This document shows, piece by piece, positions 34,884 through 42,343 of a stretch of DNA of 64,000 nucleotides. Origin of the DNA: Arthrobacter sp. ov407 (GTDB lineage: Bacteria > Actinomycetota > Actinomycetes > Actinomycetales > Micrococcaceae); contig NZ_FNGD01000004.1 in NCBI RefSeq assembly GCF_900102895.1, positions 248,001 through 312,000 of the forward strand. Direction: 5' to 3'. Position 1 is the stretch's first letter. Each line of letters starts with the position of its first letter. Made by a program: the position numbers and the translations under genes. Below the pieces are notes generated by a model, which made no database searches, was not told the DNA's origin, and was given only the letters and a program-made list of their open reading frames with translations.

Positions 34884-35837
34884 TCATTTGGTCTTTGCTG
34901 CTGGATTGTCACGTGTGTTGACTGATGTGCTTTCGCTGGGGCTGTCGCTGAAGTTGGCGATGGTTTGCCGCACGACGGCGAGGTCCCGGTCCCCCAGCCC
35001 CTGGCGCAACAGCGCCGCGTAGAGTTCGACGCCGGCGGCGGCCATCGGTACCGCGGCACCGGCTGCCGCGGCGCTTTCGAGCACGAAGGACAGGTCCTTG
35101 TGCATGAACTTGGCGGGGCCGGTGGGCTCGTAGTCCTTCGCGGCGAGCCGTGGCCCCACGGTGTCGAGGACCCGGCTGCCGGCCAGTCCGCCCGCGAGCA
35201 CGTCGTAGAGGGCGGGGACATCCATGCCGGAGCGTTCGGCGAGCTCCGCTGCCTCGGCGAGCGCCGCCGTCGTGGTTCCCACGATCAGCTGGTTGCACGC
35301 CTTGGCGAGCGACCCCGCGCCCAGTGGTCCGAGCCGCCGCACGGTGCTGCCCATCGCTCTGAAGAGCGGCTGCAGCCGGCGGAAGTCTTCTTCGCTGGCG
35401 CCTGCCATGATGGCGAGGGTTCCGTCCACCGCGCCTTTCGTGCCGCCGCTGACGGGCGCATCGACGACGACGGCGTTGCCTCCGCTCGCCTCTACGACCC
35501 GTGCCCCGAATTCCTGCACCGCGGACGGCGAGACGCTGCTCATGACCACCACGGCCGTTCCGGGTGCGGGCGGCCTGGCGGTCCAGCCGGCCAGGAGCGC
35601 GCCGCTCGCTGCTTCAATGTCGGACAGATCCGGGAGCATGAAGACAATGACCGGCTGGTCGCGGAGCGCCTGGACCGCGGCCACCCTGGATCCGCCCAGG
35701 GCCTCGAAGGCATCCAGTGCCGCCGGCGACCGGTTCCATGCACTGACAGCCCACCCTGCCGCGAGGAGGTTGGCGGCCATCGGCGCGCCCATCAGTCCGA
35801 GGCCGACAAATCCGGCCTCCTTGCGGTCCATCGCCAT
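34884..35837 (-). CDS. beta-hydroxyacid dehydrogenase (GarR/3-hydroxyisobutyrate dehydrogenase family)
   Basis: A 317-residue enzyme. FVGLGLMGAPMAANLLAAGWAV is the nucleotide fold and family signature, VVDAPVSGGTKGAVDGTLAIMAG is the substrate loop, and Lys in GAGSLAKACNQLIVG is the catalytic residue. Members reduce tartronate semialdehyde or oxidise 3-hydroxy acids, including 6-phosphogluconate-like sugar acids. In this operon it may act on a sugar-acid intermediate; the exact substrate is inference. GAGG is five bases before ATG 35837. It is first of the operon with idnO and idnD. Confidence 0.87.
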   Translation of the reverse strand: MAMDRKEAGFVGLGLMGAPMAANLLAAGWAVSAWNRSPAALDAFEALGGSRVAAVQALRDQPVIVFMLPDLSDIEAASGALLAGWTARPPAPGTAVVVMSSVSPSAVQEFGARVVEASGGNAVVVDAPVSGGTKGAVDGTLAIMAGASEEDFRRLQPLFRAMGSTVRRLGPLGAGSLAKACNQLIVGTTTAALAEAAELAERSGMDVPALYDVLAGGLAGSRVLDTVGPRLAAKDYEPTGPAKFMHKDLSFVLESAAAAGAAVPMAAAGVELYAALLRQGLGDRDLAVVRQTIANFSDSPSESTSVNTRDNPAAKTK

Positions 35838-35860
35838 GCTGCCTCACTCCGTCGTGGATA

Positions 35861-35897
35861 AGTTTCACGGTGGTTAATCTTTGAAACTGTTCAGCAT
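35861..35897. promoter_or_regulatory. divergent operator region: inverted repeat plus CTGTTCAGC motif
   Basis: AGTTTCA (35861-35867) and TGAAACT (35882-35888) form a perfect 7-bp inverted repeat with 14 bases between. CTGTTCAGCAT (35887-35897) overlaps its right arm and covers the probable -35 of the hydroxyacid dehydrogenase gene. CTGTTCAGC is also found before the MFS and iclR genes. Confidence 0.5.
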
Positions 35898-35926
35898 CCT
35901 AGCCTCCATTCAGTATGATGAACACT

Positions 35927-36979
35927 ATGACGACCAAAACCACCGTCGCGATCGCCGTCCCGCTCGAAGCAGAGCTGGTGGAACGCATCCGCGCCGTAGA
36001 TCCGTCCGTGACCGTCCTCTACGAGCCCGAGCTTTTGCCGCCGGAACGCTTTCCCGCCGACCATTCGGGTGATCCGGACTTCCGCCGGACGCCGGAGCAG
36101 GAAGAGCGCTACTGGGACATGCTCAACAAGGCCCAGGTCCTGTACGGGCTCCCCAACGAAAGCCCGGCGGGCCTCGCCAGGATCGCCGGCAGCAATCCCC
36201 GCCTGGAGTGGATCCACGCCATGGCTGCGGGCGCCGGCGGTGCCGTGAAGGCATCGGGGCTGGACGCGGCGACTCTGCAGAAATTCAAGGTCACCACCTC
36301 GGCCGGGGTGCACGCCCTGCCGCTCGCCGAGTTTGCCACCCTCGGCATCCTCAACGGCTTCAAGCGCAGCGCGGAACTGGCACAGGACCAGGCCGCCAAG
36401 CTCTGGCCCGAGCTGCGCACCCCCACCCGGCTGGTCAACGGCTCCCGGCTGGTGGTCACCGGACTGGGCGAGATCGGGCTCGAGACCGCACGGATCGCCC
36501 GCGCCCTGGGCATGAGCGTCAGCGGCACCAAGCGGACCGTGGAGCCAATCGACGGCATCCAGGACGTCACGGACAACGACGGCCTCGCCGGCCTTCTCGG
36601 CACCGCGGACGCCGTCGTCAACACACTTCCGGGCACGCCGTACACCGAGAAACTCTTCAGCCGCGAAGTCTTCGCTGCCATGAAGCCCGGAACGGTCTTC
36701 GTCAACGTAGGCCGCGGCACAGTGGTGGATGAAGAGGCGCTCCTGGAGGCGCTCGGGAACGGCCAGGTCTCCTATGCCTGCCTGGATGTGTTTGCCGTGG
36801 AGCCGCTCCCGCAGGACAGCCCGCTGTGGACCCACCCCAGGGTGATGGTGTCCCCGCACACCTCGGCCCTCAGCGCAGCCGAAAACCGGCTGATCGCCGA
36901 ACGCTTCTGCAGCAACCTGCGGACCTACCTCGACGGCGGCGAACTCCCCCACCTCGTGGACACGGTGCACTTCTACTGA
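35927..36979 (+). CDS. D-2-hydroxyacid dehydrogenase
   Basis: A 350-residue NAD-dependent enzyme of the D-isomer-specific family. The N-terminal substrate domain ends near 120, then comes the cofactor fold LVVTGLGEIGLETARIARALGM. The catalytic Arg is in VNVGRGTVVDE, Glu in DVFAVEPLPQDS and His in MVSPHTSALSA. Related enzymes reduce glyoxylate, hydroxypyruvate or 2-ketogluconate; the last would fit the locus. ATG 35927 was chosen because TATGAT lies seven bases upstream, a leaderless arrangement; ATGs at 35915 and 35918 are in frame but overlap that box. It is divergent from the garR-idnO-idnD operon. Confidence 0.87.
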   Translation: MTTKTTVAIAVPLEAELVERIRAVDPSVTVLYEPELLPPERFPADHSGDPDFRRTPEQEERYWDMLNKAQVLYGLPNESPAGLARIAGSNPRLEWIHAMAAGAGGAVKASGLDAATLQKFKVTTSAGVHALPLAEFATLGILNGFKRSAELAQDQAAKLWPELRTPTRLVNGSRLVVTGLGEIGLETARIARALGMSVSGTKRTVEPIDGIQDVTDNDGLAGLLGTADAVVNTLPGTPYTEKLFSREVFAAMKPGTVFVNVGRGTVVDEEALLEALGNGQVSYACLDVFAVEPLPQDSPLWTHPRVMVSPHTSALSAAENRLIAERFCSNLRTYLDGGELPHLVDTVHFY

Positions 36980-37020
36980 GTCAGTTCCTTCCACCCCTGC
37001 GGCCCGCCGCGGCGCACACC

Positions 37021-37056
37021 AGGGCGGCCCCTCCGGAAATGGAGGGGCCGCCCTTT
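37021..37056 (+). terminator. intrinsic terminator of the 2-hydroxyacid dehydrogenase gene
   Basis: AGGGCGGCCCCTCC (37021-37034) and GGAGGGGCCGCCCT (37041-37054) form a perfect 14-bp stem followed by TTT. Confidence 0.85.
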
Positions 37057-37082
37057 GCGTTGGTGCACGGCAGATGACGTGT

Positions 37083-37175
37083 CGACGCGCGTCCTGTCTG
37101 GGGACGCCCGTCCTGCCTGGCGACGCGCGTATTGCATGGCGCCGCGCCCGTTTCCCGTCGACTCGGGTATTCCAG
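37083..37175. repeat. degenerate tandem repeat, unit about 19 bases
   Basis: About five units in a row share the pattern GACGCGCGTnnTGnnTGGC: the first three begin CGACGCGCGTCC, GGACGCCCGTCC and CGACGCGCGTAT and end CTGG, CTGG and ATGG; the fourth and fifth (CGCCGCGCCCGTTTCC, CGACTCGGGTATTCC) are weaker. The run is noncoding and lies between two terminators. Confidence 0.7.
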
Positions 37176-37225
37176 TAGCGTCGGATATTTTCCGCGTCAC
37201 CCGGCACCCGCCCTGTCGCAGAAAC

Positions 37226-37262
37226 GGTCGTGGCCCCTTCCTGGGTGGAAGGGACCACGGCC
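37226..37262 (-). terminator. intrinsic terminator of the MFS gene
   Basis: GGTCGTGGCCCCTTCC (37226-37241) and GGAAGGGACCACGGCC (37247-37262) pair over 16 positions with wobbles; on the minus strand GTTTCTG follows. It lies 40 bases after the MFS stop. Confidence 0.75.
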
Positions 37263-37302
37263 TGGGGTCCTGCGGACTGCGTGCTGATAAGGGCGGGTGC
37301 GC

Positions 37303-38652
37303 CTAGTGCGCGTCCTCCGTCAGGAGGAGGTCGCGTCCCACCGTCTCGGGCGTGAAGAACGTGGTGACGAACGAGATCAGCGCCAGCACCAGCGAGTAGA
37401 TGGCGAGCACCAGCCAGGAATGGTCCGTGGCGGCCAGCAGCGCGGCGCCGACCAGCGGGACCAGTCCCCCGGCCAGGACGGCGGAGAGCTCGCGGCTCAT
37501 GGCCACGCCGGTGAAGCGGTACTGCGAGCCGAAGAGTTCCGGCAGCAGCGGGCACTGCGGGCCGAGCATGGACTGAACGCCGAGGGCGATGCCCACCACC
37601 ATGACAATCCAGACGAGCGTGACGTTGCCGAGCGTCACCAGATAGAACGCCGGCAGCGCGATGGCGGTCTGGAAAAGCGCGCCGTAGCGGTAGACGGGCA
37701 CACGGCCAAACCTGTCGGAGAGCGCGCCGAACGTGATCACCATGACGGCGGCGAAGCCTGCGGCGATGAGCAGTCCCACCGGTCCGATGAACTTGTCGCC
37801 GGGAAAGACGCCATCCTTTGACCCCAGGAACGCGATGAGCAGGGCGGAGTAGATCGAGGAATTCCCGTTTTCGCCCATCCGCAGGCCGATGCCGATGAGG
37901 ACGTTTTTCTTGGAGTGCTTCCACAGCTGGCTGATGGGGTTCTTGGCCACATTCTTGTGCTTCTCCAGCTCCTGGAAGACCGGGGTCTCCTTCAGCCGGA
38001 GCCGAATGAAAATGGCCACCACAACCAGGAGCACGCTGGCCAGGAAGGGCACCCGCCACAGCCAGCCTTCCAGGACGGCCTTGTCAGCCATGGCAATAAG
38101 GGCAAACGTTCCGGCGCCGAGCAGGGTGCCCAGCTGGATGCCGACGAACGGCAGCGACGCGAAGAAGCCACGACGGCGGCGCGGTGCGACCTCGGAAATC
38201 AAGGTGGTGGCGCCGGCCTGTTCCGCGCCGGCACCCAGTCCCTGCAGGATGCGCAGCATCACCAGGAGCACTGCGCCAACCATGCCTGCCTGTTCATAGG
38301 TCGGCAGCAGGCCGATGGCAAAGCTGGCGGTCCCCATCAGGCCGATCGTGAGGATGAGGACCATCTTGCGGCCGAACCGGTCGCCGATGTAGCCGAAGAC
38401 CATCCCGCCGAAAGGCCGGGCCGCGAAGCCGACGCCGTACGTGGCGAAGGACGCGATCAGGGCCCCGTCCTCGCCGAGTGGTTTGAAGAACAGCGGACCG
38501 AAGATCAGGGCCGAAGCCAGGCCGTAGATGTAGAAGTCGTAGTACTCCAGCGCGGAGCCCACAGAGCTGGCAAGCGTAGCTCGTCGCAGCTGTTCCGGAT
38601 CGACGACGGCGCCATCCGCTTCAGCGAGCGGTGTATTAGTACTAGTTGTCAC
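37303..38652 (-). CDS. MFS transporter, metabolite:H+ symporter (MHS) type
   Basis: A 449-residue permease with 12 predicted membrane helices. SALEYYDFYIYG in helix 1 and the loop GYIGDRFGRKMVLI are the signatures of the MHS family (ProP, ShiA, KgtP), as is LQGLGAGAEQAGATTLISEVAPRRRRGF. It probably imports an organic or sugar acid with a proton. Two GTG starts are possible; 38652 was chosen because GAGGGA lies six bases before it, while 38658 sits on top of the ribosome binding site. A CTGTTCAGC motif lies about 80 bases upstream, and the next gene upstream is the IclR regulator on the same strand. Confidence 0.88.
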   Translation of the reverse strand: MTTSTNTPLAEADGAVVDPEQLRRATLASSVGSALEYYDFYIYGLASALIFGPLFFKPLGEDGALIASFATYGVGFAARPFGGMVFGYIGDRFGRKMVLILTIGLMGTASFAIGLLPTYEQAGMVGAVLLVMLRILQGLGAGAEQAGATTLISEVAPRRRRGFFASLPFVGIQLGTLLGAGTFALIAMADKAVLEGWLWRVPFLASVLLVVVAIFIRLRLKETPVFQELEKHKNVAKNPISQLWKHSKKNVLIGIGLRMGENGNSSIYSALLIAFLGSKDGVFPGDKFIGPVGLLIAAGFAAVMVITFGALSDRFGRVPVYRYGALFQTAIALPAFYLVTLGNVTLVWIVMVVGIALGVQSMLGPQCPLLPELFGSQYRFTGVAMSRELSAVLAGGLVPLVGAALLAATDHSWLVLAIYSLVLALISFVTTFFTPETVGRDLLLTEDAH

Positions 38653-38716
38653 AAGCACTCCCTCAAGAACACTCCAGACCCCCGTTGGTCTGGTGGGACG
38701 TGAGCAACTCTCGACG

Positions 38717-38759
38717 AGTCGATCACTATGCTGAACAGAGTACAGCAGGATGATCGACT
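38717..38759. promoter_or_regulatory. operator candidate before the MFS gene
   Basis: AGTCGATC (38717-38724) and GATCGACT (38752-38759) are perfect inverted 8-mers. Between them lies ATGCTGAACAG (38728-38738), which on the minus strand reads CTGTTCAGCAT, identical over 11 bases to the site at 35887-35897. Confidence 0.5.
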
Positions 38760-38816
38760 AGCCAATGAATAATCAGATTTATTCGTGGCATTTGGGACGG
38801 GGCGACGGAACGGGCC

Positions 38817-39614
38817 CTAGCCCATGGGATTGCCCAGGGACCGGGCGAGGTCCTGGAGTTCCTTCACCATCATGGCGCCCTGCTCCGGCGAGTAGGTCGC
38901 CTTCAGCGCGGTGACCGAGAGGCCGAGGCTGGGGCCGTGCGCGCCCCGAGTCGGGACGGCCACGGCCAGGCACACGACCCCGGTGGTGGATTCCTCGTCC
39001 TCGAACGCGTATCCCTGCTCCCGGATGACGGTGAGTTGCGCCTTGAGCTCGGCTCCGGTGCGCAGCGACTTCGGCGTCAGGACCGGCAGTTCGGCGTTGT
39101 CCGGAAACATCCCGTCGACGTCGTGGTCGTGCAGTCGCGCTATTAGGGCCTTGCCCACGGCACAGAGGGAGACCGGCATTTTGTCGCCGATGTTGGACGT
39201 CAGGCGTACCGCCGGGTGCCCCTCGTAGCGGGCGAGATAGATGACGTTTGTTCCATCCAGCATGGCGATCCGGACCGTCTCTCCAGAAAGCGTCGGAGCC
39301 TGTTCACAGAACCGGTAAAACTCCTGGACCTCGTCGAGGCGGCTGAGGTACGCCGCACCCAGCTCAACCAATTTGCGGCCGAGGGTGAACTCCGCGCCCT
39401 GGCGGTTGATAAGCCTGGCCTCCTCGAGCGCGAGCAGGAGGTTGGAGGTTGAGGACTTCGGAATTCCCAGCTCCCTGGCCAGATCACTGAGCGTGAGGCG
39501 TCCGGTCGCGGATGCGGCCAGGGCCTCCAGCACGGCGGCGGCACGGGTGACAGCCGGTGCGGGCGATGCGCTCCCCAATCCCTCGGAGGTTCGGGAAACT
39601 CGGGAATCGGCCAT
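38817..39614 (-). CDS. IclR family transcriptional regulator
   Basis: A 265-residue regulator. The N-terminal winged helix (TRAAAVLEALAASATGRLTLSDLARELGIPKSSTSNLLLALEEARLI, split over 22-66) is followed by the IclR effector domain with SLCAVGKALIARL, EQGYAFEDEESTTGVVCLAVAVPTRGAHGPSLGLSV, the family signature. It most likely controls the flanking MFS, hydroxyacid dehydrogenase and garR-idnO-idnD genes in response to a small acid. GGAG is well placed before ATG 39614. A CTGTTCAGC motif lies in its own promoter, suggesting autoregulation. Confidence 0.9.
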   Translation of the reverse strand: MADSRVSRTSEGLGSASPAPAVTRAAAVLEALAASATGRLTLSDLARELGIPKSSTSNLLLALEEARLINRQGAEFTLGRKLVELGAAYLSRLDEVQEFYRFCEQAPTLSGETVRIAMLDGTNVIYLARYEGHPAVRLTSNIGDKMPVSLCAVGKALIARLHDHDVDGMFPDNAELPVLTPKSLRTGAELKAQLTVIREQGYAFEDEESTTGVVCLAVAVPTRGAHGPSLGLSVTALKATYSPEQGAMMVKELQDLARSLGNPMG

Positions 39615-39675
39615 GATTCTCCTTCAGGTATCGCGCGCAAGACGCCGCGCCACTCATTTTAATGCCGTCCAGTCA

Positions 39676-39684
39676 GCTGAACAG
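39676..39684. promoter_or_regulatory. CTGTTCAGC motif in the iclR promoter
   Basis: GCTGAACAG on the plus strand is CTGTTCAGC on the minus strand. CTGTTC there is spaced 17 bases from TAAAAT, so the motif overlaps the likely -35 element of the regulator gene. Confidence 0.45.
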
Positions 39685-39782
39685 TAACCATCATAATGTC
39701 TGGCGCCGTGAATCGAGACTCTCCTGAGCCCGGCTACCCGCCGCTCCCCCGGCAGCGCCCCTCGTCGGGGACCGCCGGCTCG

Positions 39783-40613
39783 TCAGGCGGCGGACACCAC
39801 GGGATTGGTCAGCTGGCCGATGCCTGCAATGTGGCAGGTGACAGTGTCGCCGGGAACGATTGCCGCGCACTCGGCGGGGAATCCCGTCAGCACCAGATCG
39901 CCCGGGTGAAGCGTCATGAAGGAGGTCAGATAGGCGAGGATTTCCTCCACCCTCCAGCCGAGATCGGCGGAGCTGGCTGCCTTGAGCTCCGCCCCGTTGT
40001 GTTTGATTCCGATCGCCAGGTCTTCACCCGGCAGATCCGTGACGATCCACGGCCCCACCGGCGTGAACGTGTCCTGGCTCTTGGCGCTGATCCACAGCTC
40101 GTCAGATTCCTGCAGGTCCCTGGCGGAGACGTCGTTTCCTATGGTGTAGCCCAGGACTGCGCTCCTGGCGTTGCCGGGCGTCAATCCGCGGGCCTTGGTC
40201 CCGACGACGATTGTCAGTTCGGCTTCCGGCTCGACGCTGCCCACCCCCGGCCGGAGTTCAATTGCGTCGCCCGGACCGACCACACTGGTCGCTGCCTTAT
40301 GGAAAGCCTGCGGCGGAAGGTCGCGGCCCGCGCGGCCGGTATTGTGCGCCATGCCCAGGACGTTAGCCGGGACACTGGGCGCGAGGAACGTGAATGATGC
40401 TTCATCCACCGTCGCGCCGATATCCCAGCCGCTGCGGGGCCGGCTGCCGGCGTTGGCCGCAGAACCAGGGAACGGAGAGGTGGTTACCGTCCATGCCCTG
40501 CCGGCCGCGCTGCCAAAGTCCGGTGCATTGTTGGCGACGAAGAAGTGTTCGTCGTCCGCAGCACGGGAAAGCGGGCGGACTCTGGCGATGCGGCGGGCAC
40601 TCGTGGCGGTCAT
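39783..40613 (-). CDS. fumarylacetoacetate hydrolase family protein
   Basis: A 276-residue metal-dependent hydrolase or decarboxylase. After a variable N-terminus of about 85 residues comes the FAH fold: VEPEAELTIVVGTKARGLTPGNA with the Glu metal ligands, GYTIGNDVSARDLQESDELWISAKSQDTFTPVGPWIVT with the Asp and Lys, and LHPGDLVLTGFPAECAAIVPGDTV. Members act on 2-keto acids such as oxaloacetate, acylpyruvates or 2-keto-3-deoxy sugar acids. Its position beside IclR suggests sugar or aromatic acid breakdown. ATG 40613 lies six bases after TAGGAT with no ribosome binding site. Confidence 0.87.
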   Translation of the reverse strand: MTATSARRIARVRPLSRAADDEHFFVANNAPDFGSAAGRAWTVTTSPFPGSAANAGSRPRSGWDIGATVDEASFTFLAPSVPANVLGMAHNTGRAGRDLPPQAFHKAATSVVGPGDAIELRPGVGSVEPEAELTIVVGTKARGLTPGNARSAVLGYTIGNDVSARDLQESDELWISAKSQDTFTPVGPWIVTDLPGEDLAIGIKHNGAELKAASSADLGWRVEEILAYLTSFMTLHPGDLVLTGFPAECAAIVPGDTVTCHIAGIGQLTNPVVSAA

Positions 40614-40699
40614 GAAAACATCCTAGGCGGCAGGGTCTCGGGGGCCGCGATTAGGCCATCGAATGGCGTAATTCTGCCGCGGTGAAACGCCGTCGGTGT

Positions 40700-40728
40700 T
40701 TCACAATTCCAAACGTTCACGGTATATT
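40700..40728 (+). promoter_or_regulatory. sigma-A-type promoter for a short hairpin RNA
   Basis: TTCACA (40700-40705) and TATATT (40723-40728) are spaced by exactly 17 bases. The predicted start, six or seven bases later, falls at the first base of the hairpin at 40735. No open reading frame follows on this strand. Confidence 0.55.
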
Positions 40729-40734
40729 CATACC

Positions 40735-40782
40735 AAGCCTTCCACCGCGGCATCCCCCAATAGTCGCGGTGGAAGGCTTTTC
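40735..40782 (+). ncRNA. candidate small RNA made of a single C-loop hairpin and terminator
   Basis: AAGCCTTCCACCGCG (40735-40749) pairs perfectly with CGCGGTGGAAGGCTT (40765-40779), and TTTT follows, making an intrinsic terminator. The 15-base loop contains CCCCC. Since a good promoter ends just before the stem, the whole transcript would be about 45-50 nucleotides. The C-rich loop recalls actinobacterial 6C RNA, but that RNA has two such hairpins. The alternative is a plain terminator for the convergent genes around it. Confidence 0.45.
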
Positions 40783-40861
40783 CAATGCCCGGGTGGCGCC
40801 GGCGTCCGGAACCACCAACAGGAGCCGGCGGGACCGGCCGATCGATGCCAGCCCCGGCACC

Positions 40862-41152
40862 CTAGGCGGCGTCCGCAACCGCCCCCCGCAGCCGCCAGCC
40901 GCCGCCGAGACCGTCCCGGGTCAATTCCATGGTGGTCAGGGCAGATTCGCGGTTGCGGCCAAGCCTTGCCTGGATCTGCCAGACCTCGACGTCCACGCGG
41001 CTCAGACCCTTGGGCATCCGCCGCTCGGCCTCCCACCAGCTGACCCGCTCGAACCAGCGCACGGGCTCGGCCCCGATCAACCATTCCCTGCCCCCGCGGA
41101 CCACAGCCAGCGGCCGCCCGTCCGGGCCTGTTTTCACCATCACGTGCTCCAT
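40862..41152 (-). CDS. small conserved protein, DUF6504-like
   Basis: A 96-residue basic protein rich in Trp and Arg: GREWLIGAEPVRWFERVSWWEAERRMPKG followed by VDVEVWQIQARLG. The pattern resembles small DUF6504 proteins of Actinobacteria, often found beside DNA-polymerase-IV-type genes; no such gene is here. ATG 41152 was chosen because TAGCGT lies seven bases upstream. Another ATG at 41140 has GGAG in front and is a real alternative. The gene starts about 90 bases downstream of tRNA-Val on the same strand, after a terminator. Function unknown. Confidence 0.65.
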   Translation of the reverse strand: MEHVMVKTGPDGRPLAVVRGGREWLIGAEPVRWFERVSWWEAERRMPKGLSRVDVEVWQIQARLGRNRESALTTMELTRDGLGGGWRLRGAVADAA

Positions 41153-41191
41153 GCCTGACACGCTAGGGCGGGGCACTGACATTTTAAGTAC

Positions 41192-41239
41192 AAAACCCCG
41201 CCCTTGCGGACCAGGTGGTCCGGAAAGGGTGGGGTTTTT
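41192..41239 (-). terminator. terminator of tRNA-Val
   Basis: On the minus strand ACCCCACCCTTTCCGGACC pairs with GGTCCGCAAGGGCGGGGT with one or two mismatches, followed by TTTTGTA. It starts two bases after the tRNA 3' end. Confidence 0.8.
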
Positions 41240-41240
41240 G

Positions 41241-41316
41241 TGGTGGGTCCTACCGGGATCGAACCGATGACATCCACGGTGTAAACGTGGCGCTCTACCA
41301 GCTGAGCTAAAGACCC
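41241..41316 (-). tRNA. tRNA-Val (anticodon TAC)
   Basis: On the minus strand the acceptor GGGTCTT pairs with AGGACCC, the D arm is GCTC/GAGC, the anticodon arm CCACG-TTTACAC-CGTGG shows anticodon TAC, and the T arm is ATCGG-TTCGATC-CCGGT. The discriminator is A at 41244 and CCA is encoded at 41241-41243. Confidence 0.95.
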
Positions 41317-41406
41317 AAACCGTTGTATCCGCGCCTCAGCGCTTCAACCAACGAACAGCTACTGTACCGGATGTCACCGGCCAAGCGCCAATCGGCCAGG
41401 CCGTCC

Positions 41407-42312
41407 CTACAGAGGCGGCAGCTCCTCGGCGAGCCAGGCCAGGGCCCCGCTGACGCCTGCCTCCAGCTTGATGGTGGCGAGGTCGTCCCCGCGGGTCGGT
41501 CCCCTGTTGATGATGACCACGGCTTTGCCCTGCTTCGCCGCGTGGCGGACAAAACGCAGGCCGCTCATCACGGTGAGCGACGAGCCGGCCACCAGAAGCG
41601 CCCGGGCCGCGTCAACCATGGCGTAGGAGCGCTCCACGCGGTCCTTGGGCACGTTTTCCCCGAAGTACACGAAGTCCGGTTTCAGGGTGCCCGCGCAGGC
41701 GGGGCAGCGGGCGACGACGAACGATTCGATCAGCCCGGAGTCCTCGACTGTGGCATCGGCGTCGGGGGCCATTTCGACCACTCCGGCGGTCTGCGCCCGT
41801 TCCAGGAACCCGGGGTTGAGTTCCTCCAGGACACCGGCCAGCATCCGGCGGCTGAACCGCCGGTGGCAGTCCAGGCAGACTACCTGGTCGAACCGGCCGT
41901 GCAGGTCCACCACGTTGACACTGCCGGCGTCCTCGTGGAGCCGGTCCACGTTCTGGGTGATGAGTCCGGTGAGCAGTCCCCGCTGTTCCAGCCGCGCTAC
42001 CGCGGCGTGGCCGTCGTTGGGATCCGCCCGGCGCAGGTGCGACCAGCCGATGTGGTTACGGGCCCAGTAGCGTTGCCGGTTTCCGGGTTCGCCGATGAAT
42101 TCCTGGTAGGTCATGGGGGCCCGCGGCGCGGCGCCGGGTCCGCGGTAATCCGGGATGCCCGAATCCGTGCTCAGGCCGGCGCCGGTCAGCACGGCAAACT
42201 GTCGCCCGGACAGGAGGCTGTGGATGTCCTGCAGGATCCCGAGTTCGCTGCGCTGGAGCTCCGCGCCGGCCTCGGCGGCCGTGACCGGAGGGAGGCTGGC
42301 AAACCCGGTCAT
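41407..42312 (-). CDS. NAD-dependent protein deacetylase (Sir2 family)
   Basis: A 301-residue sirtuin. AVLTGAGLSTDSGIPDYRG binds NAD, LITQNVDRLHEDAGS and LHGRFDQVVC supply the Asn, Asp and catalytic His. Four zinc cysteines are present in two pairs, VCLDCHRRF and ARCPACAG. GSSLTVMSGLRFVRHA and INRGPTRGDD complete the Rossmann part. It probably deacetylates acetyl-CoA synthetase or other enzymes; CobB-type short forms are smaller, and this is the longer class II-like type. ATG 42312 was preferred because AGGA lies at the proper distance; a GTG nine codons earlier is possible. It is followed by tRNA-Val on the same strand. Confidence 0.92.
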   Translation of the reverse strand: MTGFASLPPVTAAEAGAELQRSELGILQDIHSLLSGRQFAVLTGAGLSTDSGIPDYRGPGAAPRAPMTYQEFIGEPGNRQRYWARNHIGWSHLRRADPNDGHAAVARLEQRGLLTGLITQNVDRLHEDAGSVNVVDLHGRFDQVVCLDCHRRFSRRMLAGVLEELNPGFLERAQTAGVVEMAPDADATVEDSGLIESFVVARCPACAGTLKPDFVYFGENVPKDRVERSYAMVDAARALLVAGSSLTVMSGLRFVRHAAKQGKAVVIINRGPTRGDDLATIKLEAGVSGALAWLAEELPPL

Positions 42313-42343
42313 GCCGATTCCTGGCCGCCGCTGCCTCACCGGA

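Larger units (their letters stand above)
36980..37302. other. 323-base intergenic region: two terminators around a degenerate tandem repeat
   Basis: The region lies between convergent genes and holds no gene that I can support. It contains the terminator of the hydroxyacid dehydrogenase (37021-37056), a run of imperfect 19-base units (37083-37175) and the terminator of the MFS gene (37226-37262). Confidence 0.8.

Noticed and set aside
37083..37175. CRISPR array
   Set aside because: Units are adjacent without spacers and degenerate; no cas genes in the window.
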